Shown here piece after piece: positions 33,161 through 43,855 of a stretch of 64,000 bases of DNA; position 1 is the first letter of the stretch; every line of letters begins with the position of its first letter. Origin of the DNA: Vandiemenella viatica (Eukaryota > Arthropoda > Insecta > Orthoptera > Morabidae); contig CM061914.1 in the NCBI GenBank assembly GCA_031002005.1, forward strand, positions 195,132,685 through 195,196,684. The letters are read 5' to 3'. The notes beneath the pieces are model-generated. The model was not told the origin of the DNA, made no database searches, and worked only from the letters and a program-made list of their open reading frames with translations. The translations under genes and the position numbers were made by a program.

Positions 33161-33394
33161 ACTTGTTATTCCAAGGATGTTTTCGTGCTGTTTACAGCAT
33201 TCGACGTCAAATGTGTCCGTTGTCAGTGGTGGGGTCGCTCAGTTGAGTGTCCCAGTTTCCTGGAACTGTCCTAGTGCGGCTGTTTCAGTCCCCCCTTGTA
33301 TTATGCCTGGGGATTTACGCACAGCCCTGTACTTCCACACCCGTCTTCTTTGTGCTTGCTTCCTCGTTTCTGTTCCTAGCTTCGGCTATTCCTG

Positions 33395-33600
33395 GAAACA
33401 CTGCCGGCCTCGCATGGTGACGGTCGCCAGTTCGAGTCCGGCAGAGGGCTTTAATGTAGTGTTATGTGCGTGTTGTGAAGTCGACATTATACCGGTAGTC
33501 TCCCAAAATCAAATATCAACCCGAAGCAAACAGCACACACAAAACGGAGCAGGCTAAATGACCGCAAAGGTCGAACGCCATTATAGTTATACAAAAACTC
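33395..33600 (+). mobile_element. Possible tRNA-derived SINE, different family
   Basis: 'cctcgcatggtgacggtcgccAGTTCGAGTCCggcagagg' looks like a tRNA 3' half with a B box. It is followed by a unique body and 'aaatgaccgcaaaggtcgaacgccat' with an AT-rich end. Only one copy is seen in this window. Confidence 0.45.
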
Positions 33601-34071
33601 CACATTAAGGGACTCACACTGTGATGTCTTCAGAAGTGGTTAACTTGCCCGTATAGAACCCAAAGACTCGGTTGGTCGGCGTTGCTGGATTCATTTGCAA
33701 AGACAATTATTTCCAGAATCTTGTCTTATCTTTGCTACCTGAGTAGATATGCCGGTCCTGCTTCTGGGAGCCAAATATTTTTCTCAACATAAACTTTTCT
33801 ATGAATACAGACTTATTTCAAATTTATTATTATTTTGAATCCATCTTAAATTAGACACCGAGCGTCATTTGGGAAATTAATTTCGATACGGCGGCTGTGC
33901 TACATCCATTTTTTTCAATTTCATTTTGTTTATCGAGCCACTGGTACGAATAAAACCACAGACGCGTAAAATTAGTCATTCCGGTTTCCTGCAGGCCAGC
34001 GGAAATTAATCTTCCACGCATAAAGAGGCTCAATAAAAGAGGCCAACACCAAGCAGACTCCAAACTGATTA
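33601..34071. other. Unassigned sequence
   Basis: Nothing recognised. Confidence 0.45.
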
Positions 34072-34365
34072 GTTTCCTTTAGTGTTGCCCAAATGCAAGA
34101 ACAAGACGAGACATGGCCAGTCTTGGTCTTGCATCAATACACCTGGCCTTGGTATTGCACTCCCAGTCTTGGTCTTGCAGCAAGAGTCTCGCAAGTCTTG
34201 CAATTACCTATTAGCCTGTCGCTATTTATTAAACGTTACTTTAGATATTAGAACAACGCAACAGAATAGGTACATTTTGAGCTTGAATTAACATAGCCAT
34301 GGTAAAGACCAACCAAATTAATAAATGTCTAAACATTTCATGAGAAATTCAAAAAATCAACTGAC

Positions 34366-34447
34366 ACCGGTTGGGGTTTGAACCCACGACCTAAGCGATC
34401 AGTGGCGATGCTCTAACTAACCAACTGAGCTATCAACTGTGTCCCGC
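34366..34447 (-). other. tRNA-like segment inside the hAT element
   Basis: On the minus strand it runs GGGACACAGTTGATAGCTCA..GGTTCAAACCCC..GGTGTC, with a good A box (TAGCTCAGTTGG), a B box and 5 of 7 acceptor-stem pairs. The D arm has a 4-base insertion (GTTAGTTAG) and no convincing anticodon arm forms. It is a tRNA pseudogene or SINE head rather than a working tRNA. Confidence 0.55.
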
Positions 34448-34755
34448 GGGAGTCAGTCTGTTTCTTAATAAACGTTTACATTTAATAATCTTCAATGTAC
34501 TAAAACATGGTTTAAACATATAGAAAACAAATTAATGACATTAACTTGACTGTATTTTAAAGAACATTATCTGTCTAGAAAGAGATTGATAGACCCTCAC
34601 CTTATATGAAATGGAATAAAATAATTATACAATTTACTGAATTTACCATTTATTTCAATAAAAATACAACACAAATGAAATTACAGAACAGTACACAATA
34701 GCTGACATTACTGTTACTTTATATTAATTCTTTTGACCAAGAATTAATACAAAGT

Positions 34756-35495
34756 AACCATCTGGCTGACTCATCGCTTAACCTATTTCTATGTTTTCTA
34801 ATTACTAATGATGCTTTAGAAAATAATCTCTCAGCAGGTACTGAAGTTGCAGGTATTGAAAGAAAATCACGGGCCATCTTCGATAAAACCGGATACTCTG
34901 TCTCATGCGTCCTCCACCACTATAAAATGTCTTCTGAGCTGACGGCTCTGGGTTTACATAGATACTCCTCCTACTCTTCAATAACTAAGCCTTGAAGACA
35001 AGATCCAGATCACGTCGAGGGACATGCATACAGTTTATCAAAGTCTATTACGTCTTCATCTTCATCATATTCACATACTTTCTTTTCATTTCTTGGTGAT
35101 TCTAGAGATTTATTCACTAAGTGTAGACTTTTATATTCTTCATAAAGTTCATTAAATTTGTGCAGGCTTTCTGTTTTAATTTGCTTGCCCCAAAATGTCA
35201 TGTCAATAATCTGAGCCTTATGCCTTGGGTCTAAAATCAAAGAGGTACAATAAATCCAGTTGCTTTTCTTATAATGTTTAAGCATTTTGTCTCTAGCTGC
35301 TTGGAAACCCATAATGAGCCTTTCATCCACTTCGGATCGATTTGGTTTCTCATCTAGTTGTTTTACCATGGATTCAATTTTATCGAGCAAGAGATTGAAT
35401 GATACAATGACTAGCGGTAATGTAACATATTTTTCTCCGCCAAGTTTCGTTGATAGAAGTTTAAAGTTTATTAGAAATATTAAGAAATTAAACAT
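34756..35495 (-). pseudogene. hAT transposase, C-terminal half
   Basis: The frame 35495-35010 carries VTLPLVIVSFNLLLDKIE, DERLIMGFQAARDKML and SLILDPRHKAQII, the typical hAT segment before the C-terminal domain, ending in an acidic tract. In another frame, at about 34905-34756, the hAT dimerisation motif appears: TEYPVLSKMARDFLSIPATS, then VPAERLFSKASLVIRKHRNR and LSDESARWLL. The two parts are separated by frameshifts near 34910-35010. The RNase H-like N-terminal part with the first catalytic Asp residues and the BED finger is missing. Confidence 0.88.
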
Positions 35496-36399
35496 CTTCT
35501 CGGTAACATACTACATATAATTTGATTACGCATATTCTATATAGTTTATTTTTCGTTTTTATTATTTCGATACTTCAATTAAGTGTCATACTTACTATAT
35601 TTAATGTATTATTTTTTATTTACTTATTCAGACCGTCAATTCCTTCTTCAACGAAAACGCACTGATAGTCATTTATATTATATCAGTATTTTACGTCTTC
35701 CTACATATTTTCTGCCTATTTTCTTCTTCACAATTCAATGTACTAGTACTTTCTTTAAGTTTAGTTTGTTTTCTATGTGTCAATTTCTTGTATTATATAG
35801 GATAAGTCTATAATTAAATTAAGCCTGTCCGGTCCACTGACTCTGGAGTTTACTCCTCGAGTTAAAATTGTGCAAATACTATATATTCTTTACATGTAAA
35901 TGAATATTTGCAAAAATATATTGTGATGCAACAGTCAATATATCAATTTATTTATTTAAACAGTTCTCTCATATATTATTATATTCGGGTTCCTAAACAG
36001 TACATAAATCTTATTGCACGCTTTTTATATTATTCGATTACTATTATAGAGAATTTTTTCACGTTTGAAGTTTATTAAAAGTGTCTACAATATTTATTAA
36101 ATGGGTGACGACATATTTAAGCACTTTGTGTTTTGAAACCACACAGAACAGATCAGCATAATGTATTCGTGTCCATTCTAAACACCCAAAAACTTATTTT
36201 GTATAGAAAGTATAAAAAAAAAAGTCCTAACTGCAAGACGCAAGAGTCTTGCAGGCTTGGTCTTGTTCTTGCTTAAATCTTGCACAGTCAGTCTTGGTCT
36301 TAGTCTTGCTAAAATTAGGCGGTCTTGGTCTTGCAAAAATGCAAGACCAAGACTGCAAGACCAAGACCGATTTTGGGCAACACTAGTTTCCTTCTTAGT

Positions 36400-36792
36400 C
36401 TTCTTTCCGATAAGACCTGCTGGGACCAATTTCACTTCTTCATCCTCTATTGTTTTTTCTTCCGTTCAATCCAGTATTCGTTCATCGTTTCACTATGTTT
36501 CCTCCTCCTCTCCTCAGACTGCTTCGGAGCAGATTTGTTTCTTTTTCTACCTTGGAATCTTTCTACACTTAATACCTTCTTTCTAAAGATCTCTCATTCC
36601 ATAGTTTCCCCTTCTCTTGTCTTATTCCTTTCTAAATCTCTCAACAACTTAAATCCAACTGGTTATCGGTATTTTCTCCCTAAAGTTAAATTAATATTTT
36701 TTCGTTAATCTGTTATCATTCATCTATAGATATGTCCAAAAAATAGCAGTCCATTTTTTCTTATCGATTCTGTAGTATTTTCTATGTTCTGG
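36400..36792 (-). pseudogene. LINE (family Y) second copy, 3' part, left of the mariner insertion
   Basis: On the minus strand it aligns with the 3' part of the LINE at 21331-22493: 'tatagatatgtccaaaaaatagcagtcc' corresponds to 'tctgtatatgtgcccgtaaaatttcag', and the order of blocks is the same. The copy continues at 39069 beyond the mariner. Confidence 0.65.
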
Positions 36793-36844
36793 TATGCGAG
36801 GGTGGATCAAATATAAACAGGATTTTTAAAAAAAATTACTTACC

Positions 36845-37345
36845 TTAGCAAATTAACCAAGTACATATTTCTCGAAGCAGGAATGATGTTAAAAGCAGAA
36901 TAGCACTAGCAAAAAGAGCCTTGGTTTCAAATATTGATCTAGGAATTAGATAGGACTTTTTAAAACTATGCACTTTATAGTAGCGAAACATGGACTTCAG
37001 GAACACCGGAAAGAAAGAAAATTGAAGCATTTGAAGAATGCTGAATATTGAGTGGACAGACAAAGTAAGAAATGAATGAGTTCTGGAAATGATGGGCGAG
37101 GAAAGATGTTTGTGGAAGAAGCTTACAGAAAGAAGAGACAGACTGGTAGGTCATATTTTGAGAGATGCTGGATTCGTTAATTTGCTGGTGGAGGGAACAG
37201 TCGAAGCTAAGAACTGTAGAGGAAGACAGATTAGAATATAGAAGGAGATAATTGAGGACGTGGGTTGTAAGGCATATGAAGAGGTTAGCGCAAATTAGGA
37301 AGCGATGGAGGATTGCATCAAACCAGTCGAGAGACTGATGACACA
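36845..37345 (+). pseudogene. LINE (family X) C-terminal fragment inside the mariner
   Basis: Plus-strand DNA 'gaaacatggacttcaggaacaccggaaagaaag...aagaagagacagactggtaggtcatattttgagag...gtggagggaacagtcgaag' encodes the family-X C-terminus (SETWTSGTPERKKIEAFE). It ends in the 3' terminus 'gagagactgatgacacaaaaaata' at the mariner junction. Confidence 0.83.
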
Positions 37346-37911
37346 AAAAATAATGTCCTGCTTTAGAAATACATTTTTCCCAGCGTGTCTGAAGCTTTTT
37401 GACGCCGTTACCGTAAAAGAAAGGGGGTTGCGTCAGTAGTCGATTCCGCACGAAGTCCTCCACCGCGTTGTCTTCAAATCGTGGGCCCCAGTGATTCTTT
37501 CAGCAGTCCAGACAGATGAAAATCAGAGGGCGTCAGGTCAGGGCTGGAAGGAGGATGATCGAGTTCATTTTCTACGATTTTTCTTGAGTGAGAGCTGAAG
37601 TATGTGGCCGAGCATTGTCATTGAGAGGAATCACATCTCTCATCAGTCGGTCACGTCCTTTTCGGCGATGAGCAAGCTTAACTTCGTCCAAAAGGTTGCA
37701 CTGATAGTGCGACGTCAATGCAAAAAATCAATGTGCAAAATGAAGTCAGGAATTGTGCGAATGTCCTGCTCTGTAATGCACGTCTGTGGCTCTCATTTCT
37801 GACCTCTTCCCGGCCTTTCAGGAATTCCTTATGCCAGGCAAACAAACGAGTCCTGGACAGTGTACGATCCTCGAACTCTGTGCCTTTAATCTCAGCAGAA
37901 TTTGGGTCGCC
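37346..37911 (-). pseudogene. mariner transposase, C-terminal portion, broken
   Basis: On the minus strand DNARPHTS (37619-37596) is the hallmark around the second catalytic Asp. PDLTPSDFHLSGLLKESLG follows, and then EDFVRNRLLTQPPFFYGNGV and KKLQTRWEKCISKAGHY at the C-terminus, cut by the LINE insertion. Several frameshifts are present. The N-terminal part continues beyond the hAT MITE (38851-39060) but is too decayed to align by eye. Confidence 0.85.
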
Positions 37912-37919
37912 TTCAGAAG

Positions 37920-38842
37920 TGGGACTGTTGATAATATATAGATATATCGATATTTTTTGAAAATATCGATATTTATGAGTGATATTTTTTGAGACGATAT
38001 ATCGATATTTCGATACTGAAATCTGGATATCGGCTTCGATATTTTTTTAAATATTTATAATTTTTCGTTTGCTCTGAATGATACTATGACCCTCAAATTT
38101 CTGTTACGTATAGAGATCAGCAAGCTTAAGTAAATCTTACTACGTTTCTACAATTAATTTGAAAGTTATAGGTACCAAGTCTACTCAAATGAAGACAACA
38201 GTGTAGGCTAGGCATCTCTCGCCCAGCACGAATCGAACACGAGCCCATTGTTGGAAATGAGCGTGTGGATTGTCCAGGGTAGTCCAAATTGAAATTAGTG
38301 TGTTAGCAGGAATAGTGGGAATTTTAAATAACCAATAGTTGCTAATTCGAGAGCAAGAAAAATAAGAGAACTCAGAATAAGCTATCAACATACAAAACTA
38401 AATGCAATACCACAAAAAAATTATGAAAAAAAAGTTGTGTAACTTGGCCATTATGCATGCTATGATTGCTACACTTCTAACTAAATAAATGCCTGAACTG
38501 TATTACCTATCAATCTTAAAAATACACAAAATAAGATTTCTCTTGAACCTCTTCGAGTTTTATAAAATTTATTACTTTTTTATGAAACTTATGAGACGCA
38601 TAATGATCAAATTTTTAACAAAATCAACAATGATGATCACCAGCAGAAACCATTCGAAAGTGAAAATCTAATTAAGAACAAAATCACACGTCTATTTTTG
38701 CAATGTTTGATTTTATAAAATTGCATTTATGTAAATATCGATATATCGATACTTTTTTCCGATATATTGACAGCCGATATTGATACTTTTTAAAATATCG
38801 ATATATCGAAAACCCGATATTTTAAAAATATCAACAGCCCTA
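37920..38842. mobile_element. hAT-type MITE with 'ATCGATAT' subterminal repeats
   Basis: The 8-bp duplication TTCAGAAG (37912-37919 and 38843-38850) flanks ends of the form TAGGGCTGTTGATA (the left copy is worn: TGGGACTGTTGATA). Both ends hold clusters of atatcgatatatcgat palindromes. Length 923 bp; no coding sequence. Confidence 0.85.
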
Positions 38843-39068
38843 TTCAGAAGTGGGAAATTCATAATCACACGATGCGCAATTGAGAGCCGCACGTGTGGCT
38901 CCGACATTGTTAGCTGAACTAGAACTGACTGCACGTGATAAGGCCAACAATCACTCTCCCCCCACTCCAGATATCCCCAACAAACATGGGTAGAGACAAT
39001 TCAGACCATTGTTGCGCGCTCAGATAAAAATAATAAAAAAATACCATTATATTTGACCCACCCTCATA

Positions 39069-39690
39069 TTCCCTTATTATTTCTCAATTTCCACAGTTCT
39101 GTTGCTCTAATTGGATCCAAGATTTTTCTCGCGATTCTTCTTTCTATCAGTTCCAATATATCCAATGTATAGTTCAACATGGGCACTCACCAGCATATTG
39201 ACATTCTGGTTTCAAGAGCGAGTTGTATTGCCTTATTTTAAGATTTTGCACTTTTTGATATAAGGTGTTTTAGTTATACCATATGCATTTTCCATACCGT
39301 GTATCCTTTCTTCTATGGCGCATTTATGTAATCCATTTTCTTTAATTATTTCACCCACATAATTTTTTATTTATTTTTTACATTTTCTATTCGTCCAACA
39401 TCGGTCGTTAAAAATTTTGGAGCAATTTTAATGTTTGTAATAAGTTTAGTTTGTTCTCCATTTTTATATGGAAGTAGTTCTAATTATTTTTTGTTTACCA
39501 ACCTTCGCCAAGGAATTTACATTCAGAGAATCTGCAAAAAAAATGTCTGAATTTAAGTTTGGAGGGATTCCAATGATGCTCCGACTCATCCTATTAGTTT
39601 TGTTGATGGCTTTTCACCTCCTGAAGGAATTCAGAAGCACGAACCTGGATGGCGGGAAGTGGAGTGCGCTAGCAGGATTCAGAAATCCGT
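39069..39690 (-). pseudogene. LINE (family Y) second copy, RT part, right of the mariner insertion
   Basis: Continues the copy at 36400-36792. On the minus strand 'gttgatggcttttcacctcctgaaggaattc' and a degenerate FFADSLN..LAKVGKQ region match EWRKAINT and FADD..DSLDSA..AAKVG of the 21951-22493 copy. It is more decayed than that copy. Confidence 0.65.
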
Positions 39691-40019
39691 TGCGGTAGCA
39701 TATGTCAGCTCCCGACATACTAGGGAGAAAGGAATAGCTGACCTCAAAGCTGCAGTGACTTCAGTGTCAAACATCCGCAGAATATCGCCACTGTACAGCG
39801 AATCTGTCCCCGTAACCATCGCAATTAATAAGTAATACGTCATCATGCATTTAACTAAACGTTTATAACGAAAAAATAACAAAACGATTAGAGAATGCTT
39901 TATTTATAACGGCTACGAAAGAACATTACAGCATGTCATTCGGTAAATTATTATTATTACTCAGCGATTCATTATAAGTGGGTGGCGGAGGGTGCATTGC
40001 ACCAATCCTAATGTGTAAC
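39691..40019. other. Unassigned sequence
   Basis: Nothing recognised. Confidence 0.45.
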
Positions 40020-40150
40020 CATTTGTTCATAGGTAGGGATATACGGGATATGGCAGGAGGCGCCCATGGGCTATTTTTAGGAACCATCCCGGCATTCGGC
40101 TGGAGCGATCTGGGAAAACCCAGATCAGGATGGCCCGAGCGATTTATCGA
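40020..40150 (-). mobile_element. tRNA-derived SINE, family C (body only)
   Basis: 'aggaaccatcccggcattcggctggagcgatctgggaaaacccagatcaggatgg' is the family body; both the head and the 3' end are lost. Confidence 0.65.
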
Positions 40151-40189
40151 GAGCTACTTCTGTCAGATTTTAAGTTTACTCGCACGGTA

Positions 40190-41160
40190 AACCCTTCCTA
40201 TTCCATTCCGTAATCGGCCGTGGAAAAAATGAGTTCAGAAATGAATCGGTTCTGGCCCCGATTTCTATTATTCTCGCGGTCATTCCTAGATATAGAAGTT
40301 ACTGGTAGTAATATTTGTTTGCTGTCATTCCGAAACAAGTCAGTCTAGAATTTTTCAATTAGCTTCTGTCGAGAGCAACACCTTCGGTGTTCCAGGTATT
40401 CCCAACCTAACTCCAATATCGCAATTACGCTTTCCCTTCAACTATATATACCTGTCACGAATCGGTCGGCTCTTCTTTGGACCTTCTCTAATGCCTCTAT
40501 TAACCCCTTTTGATAGGGACCCCATACAGAACAACAATATTCTAAGTGAGGACGCACTAGTAACTTCTAAAGAATCGATTTAACTTCCGGTCTGCACTGT
40601 TTAAAATTACGACCTAGAAATTGTAGCATACGATTTGCTTTCCCAATTATCTTCTCGATATGGTCATTCCACAAGTTATTACGAATTGTTACCTGTAGGT
40701 ATTTAGCGGAATCTACCGTTCTAAGATATAATTGTATATTCAGAGCTAAATGGTGTCACCTTTTTTACTTACACGCATGACTTGGGACTTTTTAGAGTTT
40801 AACTGCAAACGACAGTGTTCCCACACGCAATTATTTTCATAATATCGTCTTGTAACAAAGCGCAGTCATCCTGGGTTTGGATTTCATGATAAATAATAGC
40901 TTCATCAGCAAATAATCTATTCATCCCCTTATTGCGTCGCACAAATCATCAATGTGAATGAGAAACAACAGAGGCCCTATCACGCTTCCCTGAGGTACCC
41001 TGGACCTCACTTCGCTATGTGACGAAAGCTCACCGTCAAGAACTACACTCTGTTCTATCCTTCATAAGCTACAAACCTCACTTTTCTGGTAGTTAATGCT
41101 AAAATTATTGTGAAAGTACCCAAACTCTCCGGCTTCCTTTGTTCGTGGAGAGAGGTCTAC
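40190..41160 (-). pseudogene. LINE (family Z, I/Jockey-type) 3' half, decayed
   Basis: On the minus strand, from 41010 downward: RVPQGSVIGPLLFLIHIDDL (RT), then LFADEAIIYHEIQTQDDCAL with the catalytic FADD as FADE, then the post-RT region. The end includes GPYQKGLIEALEKVQRRADR near 40530-40480. Several frame breaks. The same family occurs at 55120-56040. Confidence 0.83.
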
Positions 41161-41224
41161 TGAAATACACCAATGATTTCAGATAACCCCTCCTTGACAT
41201 TTTTTTTCTTTGGCGTTAAATTCA

Positions 41225-41890
41225 TGACATAGTGGCCATTGTTGGTCGCCATTACGCAAGCAACTCAATTGTTGCGCGGGGCAAGAGGTACCAACCATCC
41301 TGCTAAAACCGAAATTCTACACTGCCACAAAATATCTCTTATAATCGAGTGGTATGTGTTTCCATTAACTGTCACAACTTGTCCTTCCTCATCTTCAAAG
41401 GAACAGAGGCACCAAAGCATCTCTCGCTGTATGTCCATCTCCCTAGATACAACAGTCGTGTTTCTCCACACTACTACTCAGGAAGAAATGCGCCTCGTCA
41501 CTAGACGCGACGTGTTCTCAAGCCGCCGTCCTGTCGTCTTCTCAGAAACCAATCGACTGAATGTCGCCTCTTCTCTCAATCGACCCTCTTTCAGTTCTGT
41601 GCTCACTGAATTTTGTAAGGAAGGGGGGGGGGGGAGTAACTGAGATCAAAACAGAGAATGCGCTCTACTGAAGAATATACTACGCCCAATTCTTGACATC
41701 GGCGACGAACCCACTTCAATTGGAAATATTGACATTCACTGCTGAACCAGTTTCACTGAACCTTACCGTAAGTCTGCGAACTGTTGATTCATTCCGTGCG
41801 TCACTACGCCCAAGAATCGAGCGAAGACGTATTAGTTGTTGCACAACATTGTCAGTTCTGATAAAACGACTAGCTCACCCTGTGCAGTAG
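41225..41890 (-). pseudogene. Tc1/mariner-like transposase, decayed
   Basis: Minus strand. The helix-turn-helix part reads SDARNESTVRRLTVRFSETG (41820-41745). Further down is WRNTTVVSREMDIQREMLWC and FEDEEGQVVTVNGNTYHSII (41470-41320). The latter is typical of the insect Tc1/mariner-like core between the first and second catalytic Asp. It is broken by stops, the catalytic region after 41230 is missing and no inverted repeats were found. Confidence 0.72.
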
Positions 41891-41934
41891 TAAACTAACC
41901 CATGGGAATGGTATACCCCGGCTACACACTCCGT

Positions 41935-42075
41935 CTTGCGTCCATTAATGACGTGACGTGTTTTTAAGGAATTCCGCAACCCCCCCCCCCCCCCGCCACG
42001 GGTGAAACTTCATGAGATTTGGTCGCTCCCCCCTTTTTTTTCCCCCTCTACACTTCTACAAGAATTTCAAAACCT
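41935..42075. mobile_element. Harbinger-type MITE, family A copy 4 (left part)
   Basis: 'cttgcgtccattaatgacgtgacg', a C16 tract and 'gatttggtcgctcccccc' match family A. The right end is missing. Confidence 0.6.
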
Positions 42076-42259
42076 CACTAGTTTGCGCAAACAATGCGGT
42101 AGCGCGTGCAAACTCGAAAGAGCGGCTTGTGCAATCGTTGACTTGCTAGAGATTTGACTGCAGTTTAACCTGCACTAGCAAGATGGGGCGTTAAGCCTAG
42201 CACACACACTCATGCTTGTCGATTGTTTTGTTTCTACAGTCTCAAGTTGTAATGCAAGA

Positions 42260-42260
<1 letters not shown>

Positions 42261-42300
<40 letters not shown>
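42261..42300. repeat. (GT)n microsatellite
   Basis: About 20 uninterrupted GT repeats followed by a G-tract. Confidence 0.97.
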
Positions 42301-42302
<2 letters not shown>

Positions 42303-42913
42303 AGGGGGGGGGACAAGTCGATCGAGTTAATTGTGTATTAGTTACAGATATTTTAGTATCAATTATTACATATTACCTAATGTGTTTGTAAAAAGAGCAC
42401 AATAAAATATTTACTTTGACATATTCTTTTTTTAATTCCTCATAAATAGCAGCACGTGTCTGGTATAATTTTCCCCAAAGCTTGGGCGGATATAGCGCAA
42501 GAAAATTTTATATCTTCGTAAAATCTTCCTGTTGCTAAAAAACGCCATGTAGCACTAAGACGTTCGTGAAGTGTTATTGCCTTTCTCAGTCTAGTGTCTT
42601 TCCTTTTAATATAATAGCGCCAGTAACTCCAAGTACGTTTCATCGTTCATGCGAACATAATTAAACCAATTTTCAGGTTCTAGCCCCAATTCATTTAGTA
42701 AATTGACGCAAATAAATTGTGCTCGCTTCAATAACCACTGTTTTAACAATTTCTGTCTAATTCTGTACATTTTTTTCTTTCTTTCTAATTATCAGAACAT
42801 TAGCCGCAGCAACAACTAATTTCTGTATGTCAGCCATATTGACATTTAGCAACTGACAGCAAAATGAAGTATTAGACGGAGTTAAACAACATTTTACACT
42901 TTTAGTAGGCGTC
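42301..42913. other. Unassigned sequence
   Basis: AT-rich, nothing recognised. Confidence 0.45.
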
Positions 42914-43116
42914 ATATAAATTAAATATTCCACTTACTTTTTTAGGGGATCGCACTGTTAACAGTTAGCTCAGCGACAGAGTTGTGTGAAAACCACACCA
43001 TTTCGAGTCTGAAAACCCTGATGAAGGCACCAGGATGGGCGCCGAAACGTTGGTAGTGAACCATCAATTAATGCAGTGCGATCCCCGAAAAAAGTGGAAT
43101 ATTTAATTAGTAGACG
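42914..43116. repeat. Small foldback with tRNA-like and hammerhead-like segments
   Basis: Inverted arms of about 43 bp (AATTAAATATTCCACTT and GGGATCGCACTG blocks at 42917-42957 and their complement at 43073-43114) enclose about 115 bp. The enclosed part has a tRNA-like stretch (A-box-like TAGCTCAGCGA, B-box-like TTCGAGTC) followed by CTGATGA (43018-43024), a 6-bp stem with one mismatch, and GAAAC (43044-43048). Confidence 0.65.
43018..43048 (+). ncRNA. Hammerhead-ribozyme-like core (incomplete)
   Basis: CTGATGA and GAAAC are the two conserved core boxes of a hammerhead ribozyme. Between them GGCACC pairs with GGCGCC (5 of 6 pairs, loop aggatg) as stem II. A stem III with a correctly placed NUH cleavage site could not be found downstream, nor a stem I upstream, so it is at best a remnant. 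Confidence 0.3.
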
Positions 43117-43190
43117 GAGTGTCTGTGGGTTTAACTGCGTTCCGTCAAATGTTCCCCGTCTTGCATTGGAACTTGAGACTGTACAAGCAC

Positions 43191-43236
<46 letters not shown>
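43191..43236. repeat. (GT)n microsatellite with (GC)n end
   Basis: About 20 GT units followed by gcgcgcgc. Confidence 0.97.
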
Positions 43237-43243
<7 letters not shown>

Positions 43244-43249
43244 CCAGGC

Positions 43250-43690
43250 TTTGGACACCATGAAGCAGCAACAGTTGGAACGTCTATGGATACTCAACAA
43301 TGTGACCTACCGACAAACAATATACCACGCGGCTCAAAACCGGCGCCCTTTCTACAATACCCTATATTGTTAGGTCTTCAGTTTGACTATCGTTATAACC
43401 AGGATTCGGATCTTTATGACCAAAAATATAGAGAAATATGAATGCAAATATGACCTAAAAATAACAAAATATATCCAAACATTTAAATTTAGTATACTTA
43501 AAAACATGTTTAATTACACATCATTTATTTCATCTACTAGTATCGCTTTCATATAGACAGCACAATTTCTTCCGTACACTAACGGCATCATTGGGAAATT
43601 TAATTGGTTTTGTTGAAGTCACTTTAATTTCACAAAACTAACAGAAAATAACCTTCATCTGTATTAAAATTCTCTTCAAATTCCTTTAGG
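43250..43690. other. Unassigned sequence
   Basis: Nothing recognised. Confidence 0.45.
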
Positions 43691-43855
43691 TTGCGTCCGT
43701 TAAATGAGTGGGGTGAAATAGTCGGGGAAGAGGGAGGGGGTAATCTCATGTCATCTTGGAGGGGGGGGAGGGGGAGTTCCGACCACATTTCACCAAATCT
43801 CAAAGAGGGTGTGGAGGTGTCCGGAATTCCGGAAAAACACCTCAAGTAATTAACT
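43691..43855. mobile_element. Harbinger-type MITE, family A copy 5
   Basis: 'ttaggttgcgtccgttaaatgag' on the left, G-tracts, then 'ccggaattccggaaaaacacctcaagtaattaa' on the right; the last bases of the right end are lost. Confidence 0.65.

Larger units (their letters stand above)
34080..36385 (-). mobile_element. hAT DNA transposon, internally deleted
   Basis: Ends TAGTGTTGCCCAAA (left) and TTTGGGCAACACTA (right, with one extra base inside). They are flanked by the perfect 8-bp duplication GTTTCCTT (34072-34079 and 36386-36393). The subterminal regions are built of many direct and inverted 'gtcttggtcttgca' units. Inside are the C-terminal half of a hAT transposase (minus strand) and a tRNA-like segment. 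The N-terminal half of the gene is absent. Confidence 0.93.
36795..39066 (-). mobile_element. mariner-like transposon, host of two later insertions
   Basis: Ends GAGGGTGGATCAAATATAA (left) and TTATATTTGACCCACCCTC (right) differ by one base. TA lies at 36793-36794 and 39067-39068. The transposase is on the minus strand. A LINE fragment (36845-37345) and a hAT MITE (37920-38842) interrupt it. It lies inside a family-Y LINE. Confidence 0.88.

Noticed and set aside
33177..33557. Cys-rich 126-residue frame as a secreted protein
   Set aside because: No family motif; it runs into a tRNA-like SINE, and the Cys residues come from ttg/tgt-rich DNA.
34366..34447. Functional tRNA gene
   Set aside because: Insertion in the D arm, no convincing anticodon arm and two acceptor mismatches; it lies within a hAT element.
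35583..35813. Hydrophobic frame as a small membrane protein
   Set aside because: Low-complexity AT-rich translation inside the hAT element; no conserved pattern.
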